DNA from: an uncultured Clostridia bacterium
GTDB lineage: Bacteria > Bacillota > Clostridia > UBA1381
Length of the DNA: 64,000 bases
Reading direction: 5' to 3'
NCBI GenBank assembly: GCA_947591315.1
Contig: CANQDD010000003.1
Coordinates: 1-64,000 of the forward strand
The notes under the pieces were generated by a model, which saw nothing but the letters and a program-made list of their open reading frames with translations, searched no databases and was not told the origin of the DNA. Of the stretch, positions 23,982 through 32,800 are shown in pieces. Positions within the stretch are counted from its first letter, which is position 1. Each line of letters opens with the position of its first letter. A program made the position numbers and the translations under genes.

Positions 23982-24390
23982 ATGTTAACCTCCCTTTGAC
24001 AAGGGAGGCAAACGTAGGGGCGAACCGTGTTCGCCCGTACGAAAACGGGACGTCGGGGCGCCGTCCCCTATGGCGTGCGTGAGCCTCTCCTTGAGGAGAG
24101 GTGGCATCGCGAAGCGATGACGGAGAGGTGGCAATGAAAAATTATAAAACCACCTCTCAGTCGCCTACGGCGACAGCTCCCCTCAAGGGGAGCCTCACGT
24201 AGGGGCGACCCTTTGCTACGGCGTTTGTTGCTTCGCAACACGCCTACAACACGCTATGCGTGTTGTTCACTCGAGGGGAAGCTGTCACACGAAGTGTGAC
24301 TGATGAGGTTCAGACGCTTTAGCGTCGTAGGTATGTGTCACCTCATCCGACGCCTACGGCGCCACCTTCCCCTCAAGGGGAAGGCTTCTG
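23982..24390. repeat. palindromic intergenic repeat array copy C
   Basis: A 400-base gene-free stretch built almost wholly from dyads: CCTCCCTTTGACAAGGGAGG, GGGCGAACCGTGTTCGCCC, GGGACGTCGGGGCGCCGTCCC, CCTCTCCTTGAGGAGAGG, ATCGCGAAGCGAT, GTCGCCTACGGCGAC, CTCCCCTCAAGGGGAG, ACACGCTATGCGTGT, GTCACACGAAGTGTGAC and CTTCCCCTCAAGGGGAAG. Several units also occur in copies A, B and D. It looks like nested insertions of small non-coding repeats. Confidence 0.75.
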
Positions 24391-24414
24391 TCACAACGAA
24401 ATTTCAAAAATGTA

Positions 24415-24443
24415 TTGCAATATTCCTTTATCCATGCTATACT
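24415..24443 (+). promoter_or_regulatory. potABCD promoter
   Basis: TTGCAA (24415-24420), 17-base spacer, TATACT (24438-24443); leader of about 90 bases. Confidence 0.65.
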
Positions 24444-24472
24444 TCTCTTAACAGGCAAGCGAAAATACTGAA

Positions 24473-24520
24473 TATGCTCCGCAAAATTCGGTCGGGCAGG
24501 ATTGCCGGCGAAGGAGCATA
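24473..24520 (+). promoter_or_regulatory. stem-loop in the potABCD leader
   Basis: Arms TATGCTCC (24473-24480) and GGAGCATA (24513-24520) enclose a 32-base loop that holds GGCA/TGCC. The ribosome site of potA follows at about 24528. It may tune expression; no known riboswitch was recognised. Confidence 0.4.
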
Positions 24521-24539
24521 GACCTTTGGAGGTAGAAAG

Positions 24540-25583
24540 TTGAGCAAAAATATTATCAGTCTTGAAAATATTGCCGTGTCGTTTGACGGTGAGAAGGTTT
24601 TAAGCGACATCAGCCTTGACATAAAGGACAAGGAGTTTGTAACGTTCCTCGGTCCGTCGGGCTGCGGCAAAACGACGACGCTCCGCGTGATAGGCGGTTT
24701 TCTCACGCCCGACAGCGGCGTCGTGAAATTTGACGGAAAGGATATAACGACCCTTCCGCCGCACAAACGTAATGTCAATACGGTGTTTCAGCGTTACGCG
24801 CTTTTCCCGCATCTGAACGTGTATGAAAATATAGCGTTCGGATTAAAGGTGAAAAAGGTGCCGGATAACAAAATCCGCAGCCGCGTGCGTGAAATGCTTG
24901 AGCTTGTGAATTTGCAGGGCTTTGAAAAGCGTTCCGTAGACCGTTTATCGGGCGGTCAGCAGCAGCGTGTCGCCATTGCTCGCGCGCTTATAAATGAGCC
25001 GAAGGTGCTTTTGCTCGACGAGCCTTTGGGCGCGCTCGATTTGAAGCTGCGCAAGGAAATGCAGATAGAGCTTAAGCGTATGCAGCAGCGTCTTGAGATT
25101 ACGTTTATTTATGTGACGCATGACCAGGAGGAGGCGCTTACAATGAGCGATACCGTTGTCGTTATGAAGGACGGCAATATATTGCAGGTAGGCTCTCCCG
25201 TTGATATATACAACGAACCGAAAAACGCGTTTGTCGCCGATTTTATAGGCGAGAGCAATATTCTGAACGGACGTATGGTGAAGGATCTGCTCGTCGAGAT
25301 AAGCGGCGTTTGTTTTGAGTGCGTTGACACGGGCTTCGGCGAAAATACGCCGGTCGACGTTGTTATACGTCCCGAGGATATAAAGCTCGTCGAGCCGGAC
25401 GATGCGCATATTACGGGTGTGGTGAAGTCAGTTACATTTAAGGGCGTGCATTATGAGATGCAGATCGAGTCGTACGACCATACGTGGCTTGTCCACTCCA
25501 CAAAGGCTGCCGAACCGGACAGCACCGTCGGTTTGACGTTCGATCCTTACGATATACATATTATGAACAAGATGGAGGGCTGA
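24540..25583 (+). CDS. potA: spermidine/putrescine ABC transporter ATPase
   Basis: 347 residues, starting at TTG 24540 with GGAGG 7 bases upstream. Walker A is GPSGCGKTT, the signature [16 protein letters not shown], Walker [13 protein letters not shown], and the H-loop YVTHDQEEA. The C-terminal part is a TOBE-type domain ([15 protein letters not shown]). It drives import of polyamines through PotBC. First gene of potA-potB-potC-potD-coaX. Confidence 0.93.
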   Translation: MSKNIISLENIAVSFDGEKVLSDISLDIKDKEFVTFLGPSGCGKTTTLRVIGGFLTPDSGVVKFDGKDITTLPPHKRNVNTVFQRYALFPHLNVYENIAFGLKVKKVPDNKIRSRVREMLELVNLQGFEKRSVDRLSGGQQQRVAIARALINEPKVLLLDEPLGALDLKLRKEMQIELKRMQQRLEITFIYVTHDQEEALTMSDTVVVMKDGNILQVGSPVDIYNEPKNAFVADFIGESNILNGRMVKDLLVEISGVCFECVDTGFGENTPVDVVIRPEDIKLVEPDDAHITGVVKSVTFKGVHYEMQIESYDHTWLVHSTKAAEPDSTVGLTFDPYDIHIMNKMEG

Positions 25584-25585
25584 CT

Positions 25586-26392
25586 ATGAAAAAGGTACTT
25601 GCAGCTCCTTATCTTGTGTGGATGGTGGTATTTATATTGGTGCCGCTTATCATGGTGGCGTACTTCGCCGTCACGACCGCGGACGGTGCGTTTACATTCG
25701 ACAATCTTGCGGCTGTTTCGCAGTATGCGAATATCTTTATCCGCTCGATTTGGCTTGCGGCGATCTCGACCGTTATATGTCTTGTTATCGCGTACCCGCT
25801 CGTGGTTATCCTCGCGCGCATAAACGTCAGCTATCAGAGTACGGTGCTGATGATTGTGATGCTGCCGATGTGGATGAATTTTCTTTTGAGAACGTACGCG
25901 TGGATGACGCTGCTCGGCAATAACGGTCTTATAAATATGTTTTTGGGACTGTTCGGTCTCGGTCCGTTCAGGCTGCTGAACACGCAGGGCGCGGTCGTGC
26001 TCGGTATGGTGTATAACTATCTGCCGTTTATGATACTGCCGCTTTACAATGTTATCGTGAAGATCGATAAAAGCGTTATTGACGCGGCGCATGATTTGGG
26101 ATGCAGCAATTTCCAGACGTTCGTCAAGGTGTTGCTCCCGCTAAGTATACCGGGCGTTATGTCGGGTATTACGATGGTGTTCGTGCCGGCGATAAGTACG
26201 TTTATAATTTCGCGTATGCTCGGCGGCGGCTCCAATCTGCTTATCGGCGACCTTATCGAAATGCAGTTTCTCGGCAATTCCTATAACCCCAACCTCGGCG
26301 CGGCAATTTCGCTTGTGCTGATGGTGATTATTCTGTTCATTATGGTCATTCTGAATCAGTTTGACGATGATGAGGACAGAGTTCTTATGTAG
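25586..26392 (+). CDS. potB: polyamine ABC transporter permease PotB
   Basis: 268 residues from ATG 25586, two bases after the potA stop, with GGAGGG upstream. Six hydrophobic helices are visible, starting APYLVWMVVFILVPLIMVAYF. The EAA loop that contacts PotA is DAAHDLGCSNFQTFVKVLLPLSIPG-like near residue 170. Confidence 0.92.
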   Translation: MKKVLAAPYLVWMVVFILVPLIMVAYFAVTTADGAFTFDNLAAVSQYANIFIRSIWLAAISTVICLVIAYPLVVILARINVSYQSTVLMIVMLPMWMNFLLRTYAWMTLLGNNGLINMFLGLFGLGPFRLLNTQGAVVLGMVYNYLPFMILPLYNVIVKIDKSVIDAAHDLGCSNFQTFVKVLLPLSIPGVMSGITMVFVPAISTFIISRMLGGGSNLLIGDLIEMQFLGNSYNPNLGAAISLVLMVIILFIMVILNQFDDDEDRVLM

Positions 26393-26403
26393 GAGGTGCG
26401 GTG

Positions 26404-27201
26404 ATGAAAAAGAATTTGTCAAAATTGTACCTCGCGCTTGTGATGCTGTTTCTGTACGCGCCGATTTTCGTGCTTATCGTGTTTTCGTTCAACACGACAA
26501 AGAGCCGTTCGGTGCTGAGCGGCTTCACGTTTGACTGGTATATTAAGCTGTTCCATAACGAGCTTATATTAAGCTCGCTGTGGAATACGATAATCGTCGC
26601 AGTTATCGCGTCGATCGGCGCGACAATACTCGGCGCGGTCGCGGCTGTGGGTATAAACGGTATGAAACGGCTGCCCAAGACAATAGTTATGCAGGGTACG
26701 AATATCCCGATCATGAACCCCGAAATTGTGACGGGTGTGTCGCTGATGCTGCTGTTCGTGTTCTTTATGGTGCGTATGAACCTCGAAATGGGTTTTGTGA
26801 CGCTTATTATAGCGCATATCACGTTTGATGTGCCGTACGTGATACTGAACGTCATGCCGCGTTTTAGGCAGATGGATCCGAATTTGTACGAGGCTGCGCA
26901 GGATCTGGGCTGTAACGGTGCGTCGGCGTTCTTTAAGGTCGTGCTGCCGGAGATTATGCCCGGTATTATATCGGGATTTTTGATGTCGTTCACGTTCTCG
27001 CTCGACGATTTTGTTGTCAGCTACTTCACGAGCGGTACGACGCAGACGCTCCCGATAACGATTTACTCCATGACGCGCCGAAAGGTAAGCCCCGAAATCA
27101 ACGCGCTTTCGACTATTATTTTCCTTGTCGTGGTGGCGGTGCTTGTAATCAATAACGTAATCGAGCGCCGCAATTTGAGGAAGCGGGGTGTTATAAAGTG
27201 A
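26404..27201 (+). CDS. potC: polyamine ABC transporter permease PotC
   Basis: 265 residues from ATG 26404; a GTG three bases upstream is possible. Six helices and the EAA loop EAAQDLGCNGASAFFKVVLPE are visible. It starts 11 bases after potB and its stop overlaps the potD GTG by 4 bases. Confidence 0.92.
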   Translation: MKKNLSKLYLALVMLFLYAPIFVLIVFSFNTTKSRSVLSGFTFDWYIKLFHNELILSSLWNTIIVAVIASIGATILGAVAAVGINGMKRLPKTIVMQGTNIPIMNPEIVTGVSLMLLFVFFMVRMNLEMGFVTLIIAHITFDVPYVILNVMPRFRQMDPNLYEAAQDLGCNGASAFFKVVLPEIMPGIISGFLMSFTFSLDDFVVSYFTSGTTQTLPITIYSMTRRKVSPEINALSTIIFLVVVAVLVINNVIERRNLRKRGVIK

Positions 27202-28457
27202 AGAGGCTTTTAACGCTTATTGCCGCGCTTGCCGTTTTCTTTACGTGCGCTTGCTCGCATATAGAGGATGAAACGGATGAAGCCGCGGAGAATGAGGAGG
27301 TCGTTTTTGAAAAGGACGAGGAATATTATTCCGCTCTTAAGGACGATAATGTGACGATAAACGTCTACAACTGGGGCGAGTACATTCCCGACGGCAGCGA
27401 CGGTGAAACAATCAACCTCAATGCCGAGTTTACGGAGCTTACGGGCATAAAGGTAAATTACACCACCTACGCGACGAACGAAGAACTGTACGCCAAGCTG
27501 AAAAGCGGCGGCGCGTCGTACGATATAATAATACCGTCCGACTACATGATTTCGCGCATGATCAAGGAGGATATGCTCGAGCCGCTCGATATGGACAATA
27601 TCCCGAATTTTAAGAATATAATGGATAAATTCACCGATCCCGAATACGATCCCGGCTCTGTTTACTCCGTGCCGTACACGTGGGGAACGGTCGGTATACT
27701 GTACGACAACACGGCATTTACCGAGGAGGAAGCGGAAAATATCGGCTGGGAAACGCTGTGGGACGAACGGTACGCGGGTAATATACTGATGTTCGACAAT
27801 CCGCGCGACGCGTTCGCGATTGCGGAGGAAATGCTCGGTTATGACCTTAACACCGAGGACAGTGAAAAGCTGCACGACGCGGCGGAGCTTTTGACGGAGC
27901 AGAAAAAGCTTGTGCAGGCGTATGTCATGGACGAGATTTTTGATAAGATGGGCGCGGGTGAGGCGCTTTTGGCTCCGTATTACGCCGGTGACGCGGTGAC
28001 GCTGATGGATGAGTACGACCACCTTAGCTTTGTTATACCCGAAAGCGGCACGAATTTGTTTGTGGACGCGGTGTGCATACCAAAGGGCAGCGTGAACAAG
28101 CGCGCGGCGGAGATGTATATAAATTTCCTGTGCGAGGCTGATATTGCGTACGCCGTGGCGGATTATATCGGTTATTCCTCGCCGAACGCGGCTGCGTTCG
28201 AGCTTTTGGACGACGAGGTTAAGGAGGATGGTATATCGTACCCGGACGATGAGTTTCTGGAAAACCACACGACCACGTTCCGCAACCTGTCCGACGAAGC
28301 CAACCTCGAAATGCAAACGCTTTGGACGGAAATGAAATCGTCCGAGGAGGAAACGCCGAACAGACTTATCGTGCCGGTATTCATGGCGCTGTGTGTTATA
28401 GCCTCGATTGTGATTTTGATAAGGCGGCATGTAAAAAAGAAGAAGGAGATTTTTTAA
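27198..28457 (+). CDS. potD: polyamine-binding protein PotD with C-terminal membrane helix
   Basis: 419 residues, GTG start overlapping potC. The N-terminus has a signal peptide with Cys near residues 17 and 19, a weak lipobox. The periplasmic-binding-protein fold starts TINVYNWGEYIPDGS and has the polyamine-site features YDIIIPSDYMISRM and SVPYTWGTVGILYD. Unlike typical PotD, the last 30 residues form a membrane helix (LIVPVFMALCVIASIVILI) followed by a basic tail, so it may be anchored at both ends. The stop overlaps the coaX ATG by one base. Confidence 0.92.
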   Translation: MKRLLTLIAALAVFFTCACSHIEDETDEAAENEEVVFEKDEEYYSALKDDNVTINVYNWGEYIPDGSDGETINLNAEFTELTGIKVNYTTYATNEELYAKLKSGGASYDIIIPSDYMISRMIKEDMLEPLDMDNIPNFKNIMDKFTDPEYDPGSVYSVPYTWGTVGILYDNTAFTEEEAENIGWETLWDERYAGNILMFDNPRDAFAIAEEMLGYDLNTEDSEKLHDAAELLTEQKKLVQAYVMDEIFDKMGAGEALLAPYYAGDAVTLMDEYDHLSFVIPESGTNLFVDAVCIPKGSVNKRAAEMYINFLCEADIAYAVADYIGYSSPNAAAFELLDDEVKEDGISYPDDEFLENHTTTFRNLSDEANLEMQTLWTEMKSSEEETPNRLIVPVFMALCVIASIVILIRRHVKKKKEIF

Positions 28458-29218
28458 TGATACTTGCAATAGACGTTGGAAATACAAATATTGTCGCGGG
28501 CTGCTGCGACGGCGACAGAATACTGCTCATGGAGCGATTCAACACCGACCATGACGCGACCTCGCTCGAATATGCCATATATATAAAAGCGGTGCTTGAG
28601 CTTTCAGATATTAAAAAGGAGAGCATTACCGGCGCTGTTATCTCGTCCGTCGTGCCGTCCGTGACCGATACGATCAAGGCGGCGGTAAAGAAGCTGACGG
28701 GCATTGACGCGCTTGTTGTCGGACCGGGAATAAAGACGGGACTTTCGATAAAGACCGACAACCCCGCACAGCTTGGCAGCGACCTTGTCGTCGGCGCTGT
28801 TGCGGGAATTGCAAAGTACGGCGCGCCGCTTGTGATATTCGACCTCGGCACGGCGACGACCGTTTCTGTGATTAACGGCAGGAAGGAATATCTGGGCGGT
28901 ATGATTATGCCGGGCGTAATGATTTCGCTTAACGCCATGGTAAGCGGGGCGGCACAGCTTCCGAAAATCAGCCTCGATCCGCCGAAAAAGCTTATCGGCA
29001 CAAACACGGTCGACTGTATGCAGAGCGGTATACTCTACGGTACGGCTGCGAGTATGGACGGTGTTATCGACCGTATACGCGATGAAATGGGCGATATGAC
29101 CGTTGTCGCGACAGGCGGTCTTGCCGGCAGGATAGTGCCGCTGTGCCGGAACAAAATCATACTTGACGACGAGCTGCTCATAAAGGGACTTATACTGCTT
29201 TATGAAAGGAATATGTAA
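28457..29218 (+). CDS. coaX: type III pantothenate kinase
   Basis: 253 residues from ATG 28457, overlapping the potD stop. Phosphate-1 motif AIDVGNTNI at the N-terminus, pantothenate-site stretch GSDLVVGAVAGIAKYG, IFDLGTATTVSV and the later GGLAGRI are all present. First step of CoA synthesis, cytoplasmic, needs a monovalent cation. It is transcribed with the pot genes, with no known functional link. Confidence 0.93.
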   Translation: MILAIDVGNTNIVAGCCDGDRILLMERFNTDHDATSLEYAIYIKAVLELSDIKKESITGAVISSVVPSVTDTIKAAVKKLTGIDALVVGPGIKTGLSIKTDNPAQLGSDLVVGAVAGIAKYGAPLVIFDLGTATTVSVINGRKEYLGGMIMPGVMISLNAMVSGAAQLPKISLDPPKKLIGTNTVDCMQSGILYGTAASMDGVIDRIRDEMGDMTVVATGGLAGRIVPLCRNKIILDDELLIKGLILLYERNM

Positions 29219-29250
29219 ATAAAAAAGATAGGCTTTGCCTATCTTTTTTC
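29219..29250. terminator. bidirectional terminator
   Basis: AAAAAAGATAGGC with GCCTATCTTTTTT around TTT; it serves coaX (+) and the AbrB gene (-). Confidence 0.9.
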
Positions 29251-29262
29251 TGTAATATACAG

Positions 29263-29514
29263 TTATTCGTTAATATATCCTACGATTGCTTTCGCGCAGC
29301 TCGGGCAGATGTTTTTGCCGCTGAACTGGAATACTTCTTTCGCGTCGCCGCAGAATATGCAGGCCGGCTCGTATTTGCGGAGTATAATGCTGTTTTCATC
29401 GGTATATATCTCCACCGCGTCGCGAATCTCGATTCCAAACTTCCGCCTAAGCTCTACGGGCAGCACGATCCTTCCCAGCTCGTCTACTTTTCGCACAATT
29501 CCTACCGATTTCAT
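29263..29514 (-). CDS. AbrB/SpoVT-type regulator with zinc ribbon
   Basis: 83 residues from ATG 29512-29514 (GGGAGG 7 bases upstream). The N-terminal swapped-hairpin DNA-binding domain is GIVRKVDELGRIVLPVELRR. The C-terminus has two Cys pairs, CIFCGD and CPSCAK, likely to bind zinc. Such proteins are common transition-state type regulators in Clostridia. It is monocistronic with a consensus promoter. Confidence 0.9.
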   Translation of the reverse strand: MKSVGIVRKVDELGRIVLPVELRRKFGIEIRDAVEIYTDENSIILRKYEPACIFCGDAKEVFQFSGKNICPSCAKAIVGYINE

Positions 29515-29541
29515 GACACTACCTCCCAACGCGGTATTGAC

Positions 29542-29570
29542 ATTATACCACCAAAAATGGAATTTGTCAA
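29542..29570 (-). promoter_or_regulatory. consensus promoter of the AbrB-type gene
   Basis: Minus strand TTGACA (29565-29570), 17-base spacer ending TGG, TATAAT (29542-29547). Confidence 0.85.
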
Positions 29571-29613
29571 CAAAAAAGGAAAAAAAAGTAAATTTTGGGG
29601 TTCGTGTCGAAAT

Positions 29614-30579
29614 TTATAACGCGAGCCAATATGTGACCGCTTTCGGGCTGACGTAACGCGCGAACATCTTCTGCGCCGTCGCGAGCGCGTCGAGCATAGA
29701 CACTGTTTTTTTCGGATCGTATGCGGCGCATATACGGCGCAGCGCGTCGCGTTTGTCGACGTTTATAATACCGCTTGCCGCGTCCGTCTGCAAAAGCAGC
29801 ACGTCGCGCAGAAACGACATCCAGAAGCCTAAAATACGCGCGAAGTCGTCCTTGTTTTCCTCGACATAGCTTTGCAGCTCAAAAATATCGTCGCCGCGCC
29901 GCGTAAGCAGCATGGGGAGGCGGTCGAGCGCGCTTTTACGGAGCGTTTCAAAGCTCTCGTCCGAAATAATATCGTCGGCTCTTTTCGGTATTCCGGCGCA
30001 GTATTTGGCGAGAAAGTCAAGCCTGTCGCTTTCCTGCGGGTACTTTTCGCTGATGTATTTCCGCACCTCGTTTTCGCTTACGGCGGGAAAATGCACGATA
30101 ACGCAGCGCGAACGTATTGTTTCGAGCAGCAAATCGGCGTTTTCGGTCACGATTATAAACGCGGCGTACTCCGGCGGCTCCTCGAGCGTTTTCAGAAATG
30201 CGTTCTGCGCTTCCTCCGTAATAATCGACGCGTCGGTGAAAACGTACACCTTCCGCCTTGCCGCGAACGGTTTGGTACTCACGTCGGCTTCGAGCGCGCG
30301 CATATTTTTTGCGCCGATAGTTTTTCGGTCGCGGTCGGGCTTCGAGAAAATTATATCGGGGTTTGTGTCCGCCTTAGCCTCAACGCACGACGGACACGAG
30401 CCGCATGGCGCTATTTCGGCATTAACGCACGTCAGCGCCGCGGCGAACAGACGCGCCGCGTTTTCCACGTTAAGTCCACTGTCGCCCTCGAAAATGTACG
30501 CGTGAGCGTTCACGCCGCCGCGGACGGCATTTATAAGACCGTTCATTAAATCCTCATGAAAAATATCGTATCCGTACAT
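29614..30579 (-). CDS. holB: DNA polymerase III delta' subunit
   Basis: 321 residues. The AAA+ clamp-loader fold is visible with a zinc module (CGSCPSC near residue 58), KTLEEPPEY and the SRC motif in ETIRSRCVIVHFP. The P-loop is degenerate (EGDSGLNVEN), as usual for the non-hydrolysing delta' subunit. It starts 3 bases after tatD ends, so the two form one minus-strand transcript. Confidence 0.88.
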   Translation of the reverse strand: MYGYDIFHEDLMNGLINAVRGGVNAHAYIFEGDSGLNVENAARLFAAALTCVNAEIAPCGSCPSCVEAKADTNPDIIFSKPDRDRKTIGAKNMRALEADVSTKPFAARRKVYVFTDASIITEEAQNAFLKTLEEPPEYAAFIIVTENADLLLETIRSRCVIVHFPAVSENEVRKYISEKYPQESDRLDFLAKYCAGIPKRADDIISDESFETLRKSALDRLPMLLTRRGDDIFELQSYVEENKDDFARILGFWMSFLRDVLLLQTDAASGIINVDKRDALRRICAAYDPKKTVSMLDALATAQKMFARYVSPKAVTYWLAL

Positions 30580-30582
30580 ATC

Positions 30583-31350
30583 CTACTCCATCTTAAAACA
30601 GCGTTTCGCGTTTTCATATGTTATATTTTCTATTTCCTCCACGCTCATACCGCGTATTTCCGCGAGCTTTTCAGCTACGTAATGAATATAGAGCGACGAG
30701 TTGCGCCTGCCCCTGTGCGGTACGGGCGTGAGGTACGGGCTGTCGGTTTCTATGACTATCCTGTCGAGCGGCACATACCTTGCGACCTCGACCGGTCGCA
30801 CCGAGTTTTTGAACGTCAGCGTGCCGCCGAACGCGATGTACATGCCCCAATCGAGTATTTCCCTCGCCATTTCGACGCTTCCGGCGTAGCAGTGGAACAC
30901 GCCGCCCGTTTCGCTGACATTGCAATCGCGCAGAATATCCATACAGTCCTTGTGCGCGTCGCGGTCGTGGATAATGACGGGCATGCTGAGTTCTTTTGCA
31001 AGCTCGACCTGACGCGCGAACCATTTTTTCTGAACGTCGCGCGGCGAAAAATCGTAGTAGTAGTCGAGACCGATTTCGCCTATCGCCTTGACCTTCGGAT
31101 TTTTCGAGTACTCTTTAAGCGTTGTTATATCTTCCTCGGTCATGTTTTCGACCTCGTGCGGGTGTACTCCGACCGACGCGTACACGAACGGGTACTTTTC
31201 GCATATGTCGAAAATCAGCGGCACCTCGTCAAGAGATGAGCACGAGTTCATTATAAGTCCGACGTTGTTTTCGGGCATTGACGCGAGAAGCGCGTCGCGG
31301 TCATCGTCAAATTTTTCGTCATTGTAGTGCGCGTGTGAATCAAACAGCAT
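30583..31350 (-). CDS. tatD: TatD-family metal-dependent deoxyribonuclease
   Basis: 255 residues. Metal ligands of the TIM-barrel hydrolase family are present: FDSHAHYND at the start, GEIGLDYYYD, VIIHDRDAH, GVFHCYAG and ETDSPYL. Likely a 3'-5' exonuclease of the cytoplasm. Its start lies within the last 11 bases of the upstream VOC gene; holB follows. Confidence 0.92.
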   Translation of the reverse strand: MLFDSHAHYNDEKFDDDRDALLASMPENNVGLIMNSCSSLDEVPLIFDICEKYPFVYASVGVHPHEVENMTEEDITTLKEYSKNPKVKAIGEIGLDYYYDFSPRDVQKKWFARQVELAKELSMPVIIHDRDAHKDCMDILRDCNVSETGGVFHCYAGSVEMAREILDWGMYIAFGGTLTFKNSVRPVEVARYVPLDRIVIETDSPYLTPVPHRGRRNSSLYIHYVAEKLAEIRGMSVEEIENITYENAKRCFKME

Positions 31351-31828
31351 GATTATCTCCTTTTTTGCTTTCTCCCAGACATTTTTTTACAAAATCGACG
31401 TTCAGCTTCATGCGCTTTGCAATCTGCTCCGCGTTCATGCCCTTGTCCGCGAACCGGCGCATCACCGTTTCAATCGCCTCTCCGACCTCGATTATATGAT
31501 GGTCGGGGTCGTAGAAGCGCACAATTCTCTGTCCCCATCCGCGCATGACGGGCTTGTGTACGTATTTTATGCCGAACGTGTCAAGCCGCAGTATTATATC
31601 GTCGAAATTTTCCGTTTCAAAATACATTTCGCTCGCGCGGTTGTCGAACATAACGTACTTGCTTTGTATACTGTCTATCCACGAGTCCATTTTCTGCAAT
31701 ACGATGCAGCCGTTAAACGTAACGGTCGGCTCGTGGTCGGTCGTTATCGTAAGACCGAGAATGTCGCGGTAGAATTTGCGGCTTTTGCCGAGGTCGGTCA
31801 CCGCGATAAGCGTTCCCATAAATTTCAT
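31340..31828 (-). CDS. VOC-superfamily protein with C-terminal helical extension
   Basis: 162 residues from ATG 31826-31828. The VOC/glyoxalase fold is visible in LIAVTDLGKSRKFYRDILGL and QRIVRFYDPDHHIIEVGE, with a His and Glu that could bind metal. After residue 115 a helical tail includes AEQIAKRMKLNVDFVKK, an HTH-like stretch. The start overlaps the PNPOx-like gene by 4 bases. Substrate unknown. Confidence 0.85.
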   Translation of the reverse strand: MKFMGTLIAVTDLGKSRKFYRDILGLTITTDHEPTVTFNGCIVLQKMDSWIDSIQSKYVMFDNRASEMYFETENFDDIILRLDTFGIKYVHKPVMRGWGQRIVRFYDPDHHIIEVGEAIETVMRRFADKGMNAEQIAKRMKLNVDFVKKCLGESKKGDNHAV

Positions 31829-32301
31829 GATTCGTTCACCAGCTTGCCTGTTATATGTTCTATTTTGAGCTCCAGACACTGCACACGCGCGGAGTTTTTC
31901 CTAATTTCGTTTTCTATGTACTCCTCGTCGTCGGTGAATTTGTGACCGAGGCGGCGGCAAATGTCTATTGCGCGGTCGGTGTCGGTGACGAGCTTTATTC
32001 TGCCGAATATTATGACGCTTTTTATGTTGAGCGCCCACTCGCCATCGTTTCTGTATCCCTCGTCGTACACGCAGAACGACGCCTTGTCCGAGCGGCGTAC
32101 CGCGTCGATTTTGTGTCCCTCTGCGGCGCTGTGGAAGCCGAGCGTGTTTGTGATTTCGTCGTATATGAAATCGATCGGCACAGCGTAGGGGTAGCCGTTG
32201 TCGCCCGCAAGCGCGAGCACACCCCTCGGCTGCGACCGCAGTATCTCCTTGCATTCCTCATCGGTAAGCTGCTGCTTGAACCGTCTCATTTTCCGAAACA
32301 T
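31825..32301 (-). CDS. pyridoxamine-phosphate-oxidase-fold flavoprotein (NimA-like)
   Basis: 158 residues. FMN-binding split-barrel features: ILRSQPRGVLALAGDNGYPYAVPIDFIYD, then FHSAAEGHKIDAVRRSDKASFCV and FGRIKLV. Relatives include NimA/NimB-type nitroimidazole-resistance proteins, though substrate cannot be told. AAAGGAGAG precedes the ATG. First gene of PNPOx-VOC-tatD-holB. Confidence 0.85.
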   Translation of the reverse strand: MFRKMRRFKQQLTDEECKEILRSQPRGVLALAGDNGYPYAVPIDFIYDEITNTLGFHSAAEGHKIDAVRRSDKASFCVYDEGYRNDGEWALNIKSVIIFGRIKLVTDTDRAIDICRRLGHKFTDDEEYIENEIRKNSARVQCLELKIEHITGKLVNES

Positions 32302-32587
32302 TTAATTCTCTCCTTTGTGTATTATTGCGTGTCATCAATATCACAGTTTCAACATGGCTCGATTGCTTCATCTTGATGTCGAGTGTGTAGCCAAATTCGC
32401 GTTCGTTCGCGGGAATTTATCAAAGCGTGTTTTCCCCTTAAAACACACCGATTTTTACCCTTGTACGTTCTCGGAAACAGGTCAAAGACCTTGCTCCTAC
32501 CTATAATATGCAAATCCACAGATTTGCCGACCGCTTCAAGACTTCGCTCTGAGGAAATAAGTCTGAAATCCCATCGCATCAACTCAC
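32302..32587. other. island-core junction spacer
   Basis: 286 bases between the PNPOx-like gene and the end of the defence operon. No gene, terminator or attachment repeat was recognised; it should contain the left edge of the variable region. Confidence 0.4.
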
Positions 32588-32800
32588 TCAGGCTTTATTT
32601 CCTCCACCACCATGCTTTCCCTTGGTAACAATAAATAGCGCGATACTGCCAACCGTGCCCACTGCACCTAATACGCCATTTCTAATATTTGCATTCCTTT
32701 CGCGTCTGCAATTATCACATAACTTGTGCTTATTCGTGCTTACAAGTTCGCATCCGCACTTCTTGCAGTAACGAATTTCTGGGTCTTTATTATTGCTCAT
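32588..32800 (-). CDS. small zinc-ribbon membrane protein
   Basis: 70 residues from ATG 32798-32800 (GGAGGTG 8 bases upstream). A zinc ribbon YCKKCG-18-LCDNC is followed by a Gly/Val-rich hydrophobic helix (GVLGAVGTVGSIALFIV) and a basic Gly-rich tail. It overlaps the end of the larger zinc-ribbon gene by 11 bases and is last in the operon. It may anchor a partner at the membrane; function unknown. Confidence 0.7.
   Translation of the reverse strand: MSNNKDPEIRYCKKCGCELVSTNKHKLCDNCRRERNANIRNGVLGAVGTVGSIALFIVTKGKHGGGGNKA

Noticed and set aside
27210-28487. A 425-codon open frame on the minus strand opposite potD
   Set aside because: It is the complement of the well-supported potD gene, has no ribosome site, and its composition (Arg/His/Val-rich) is typical of antisense frames in biased codons.
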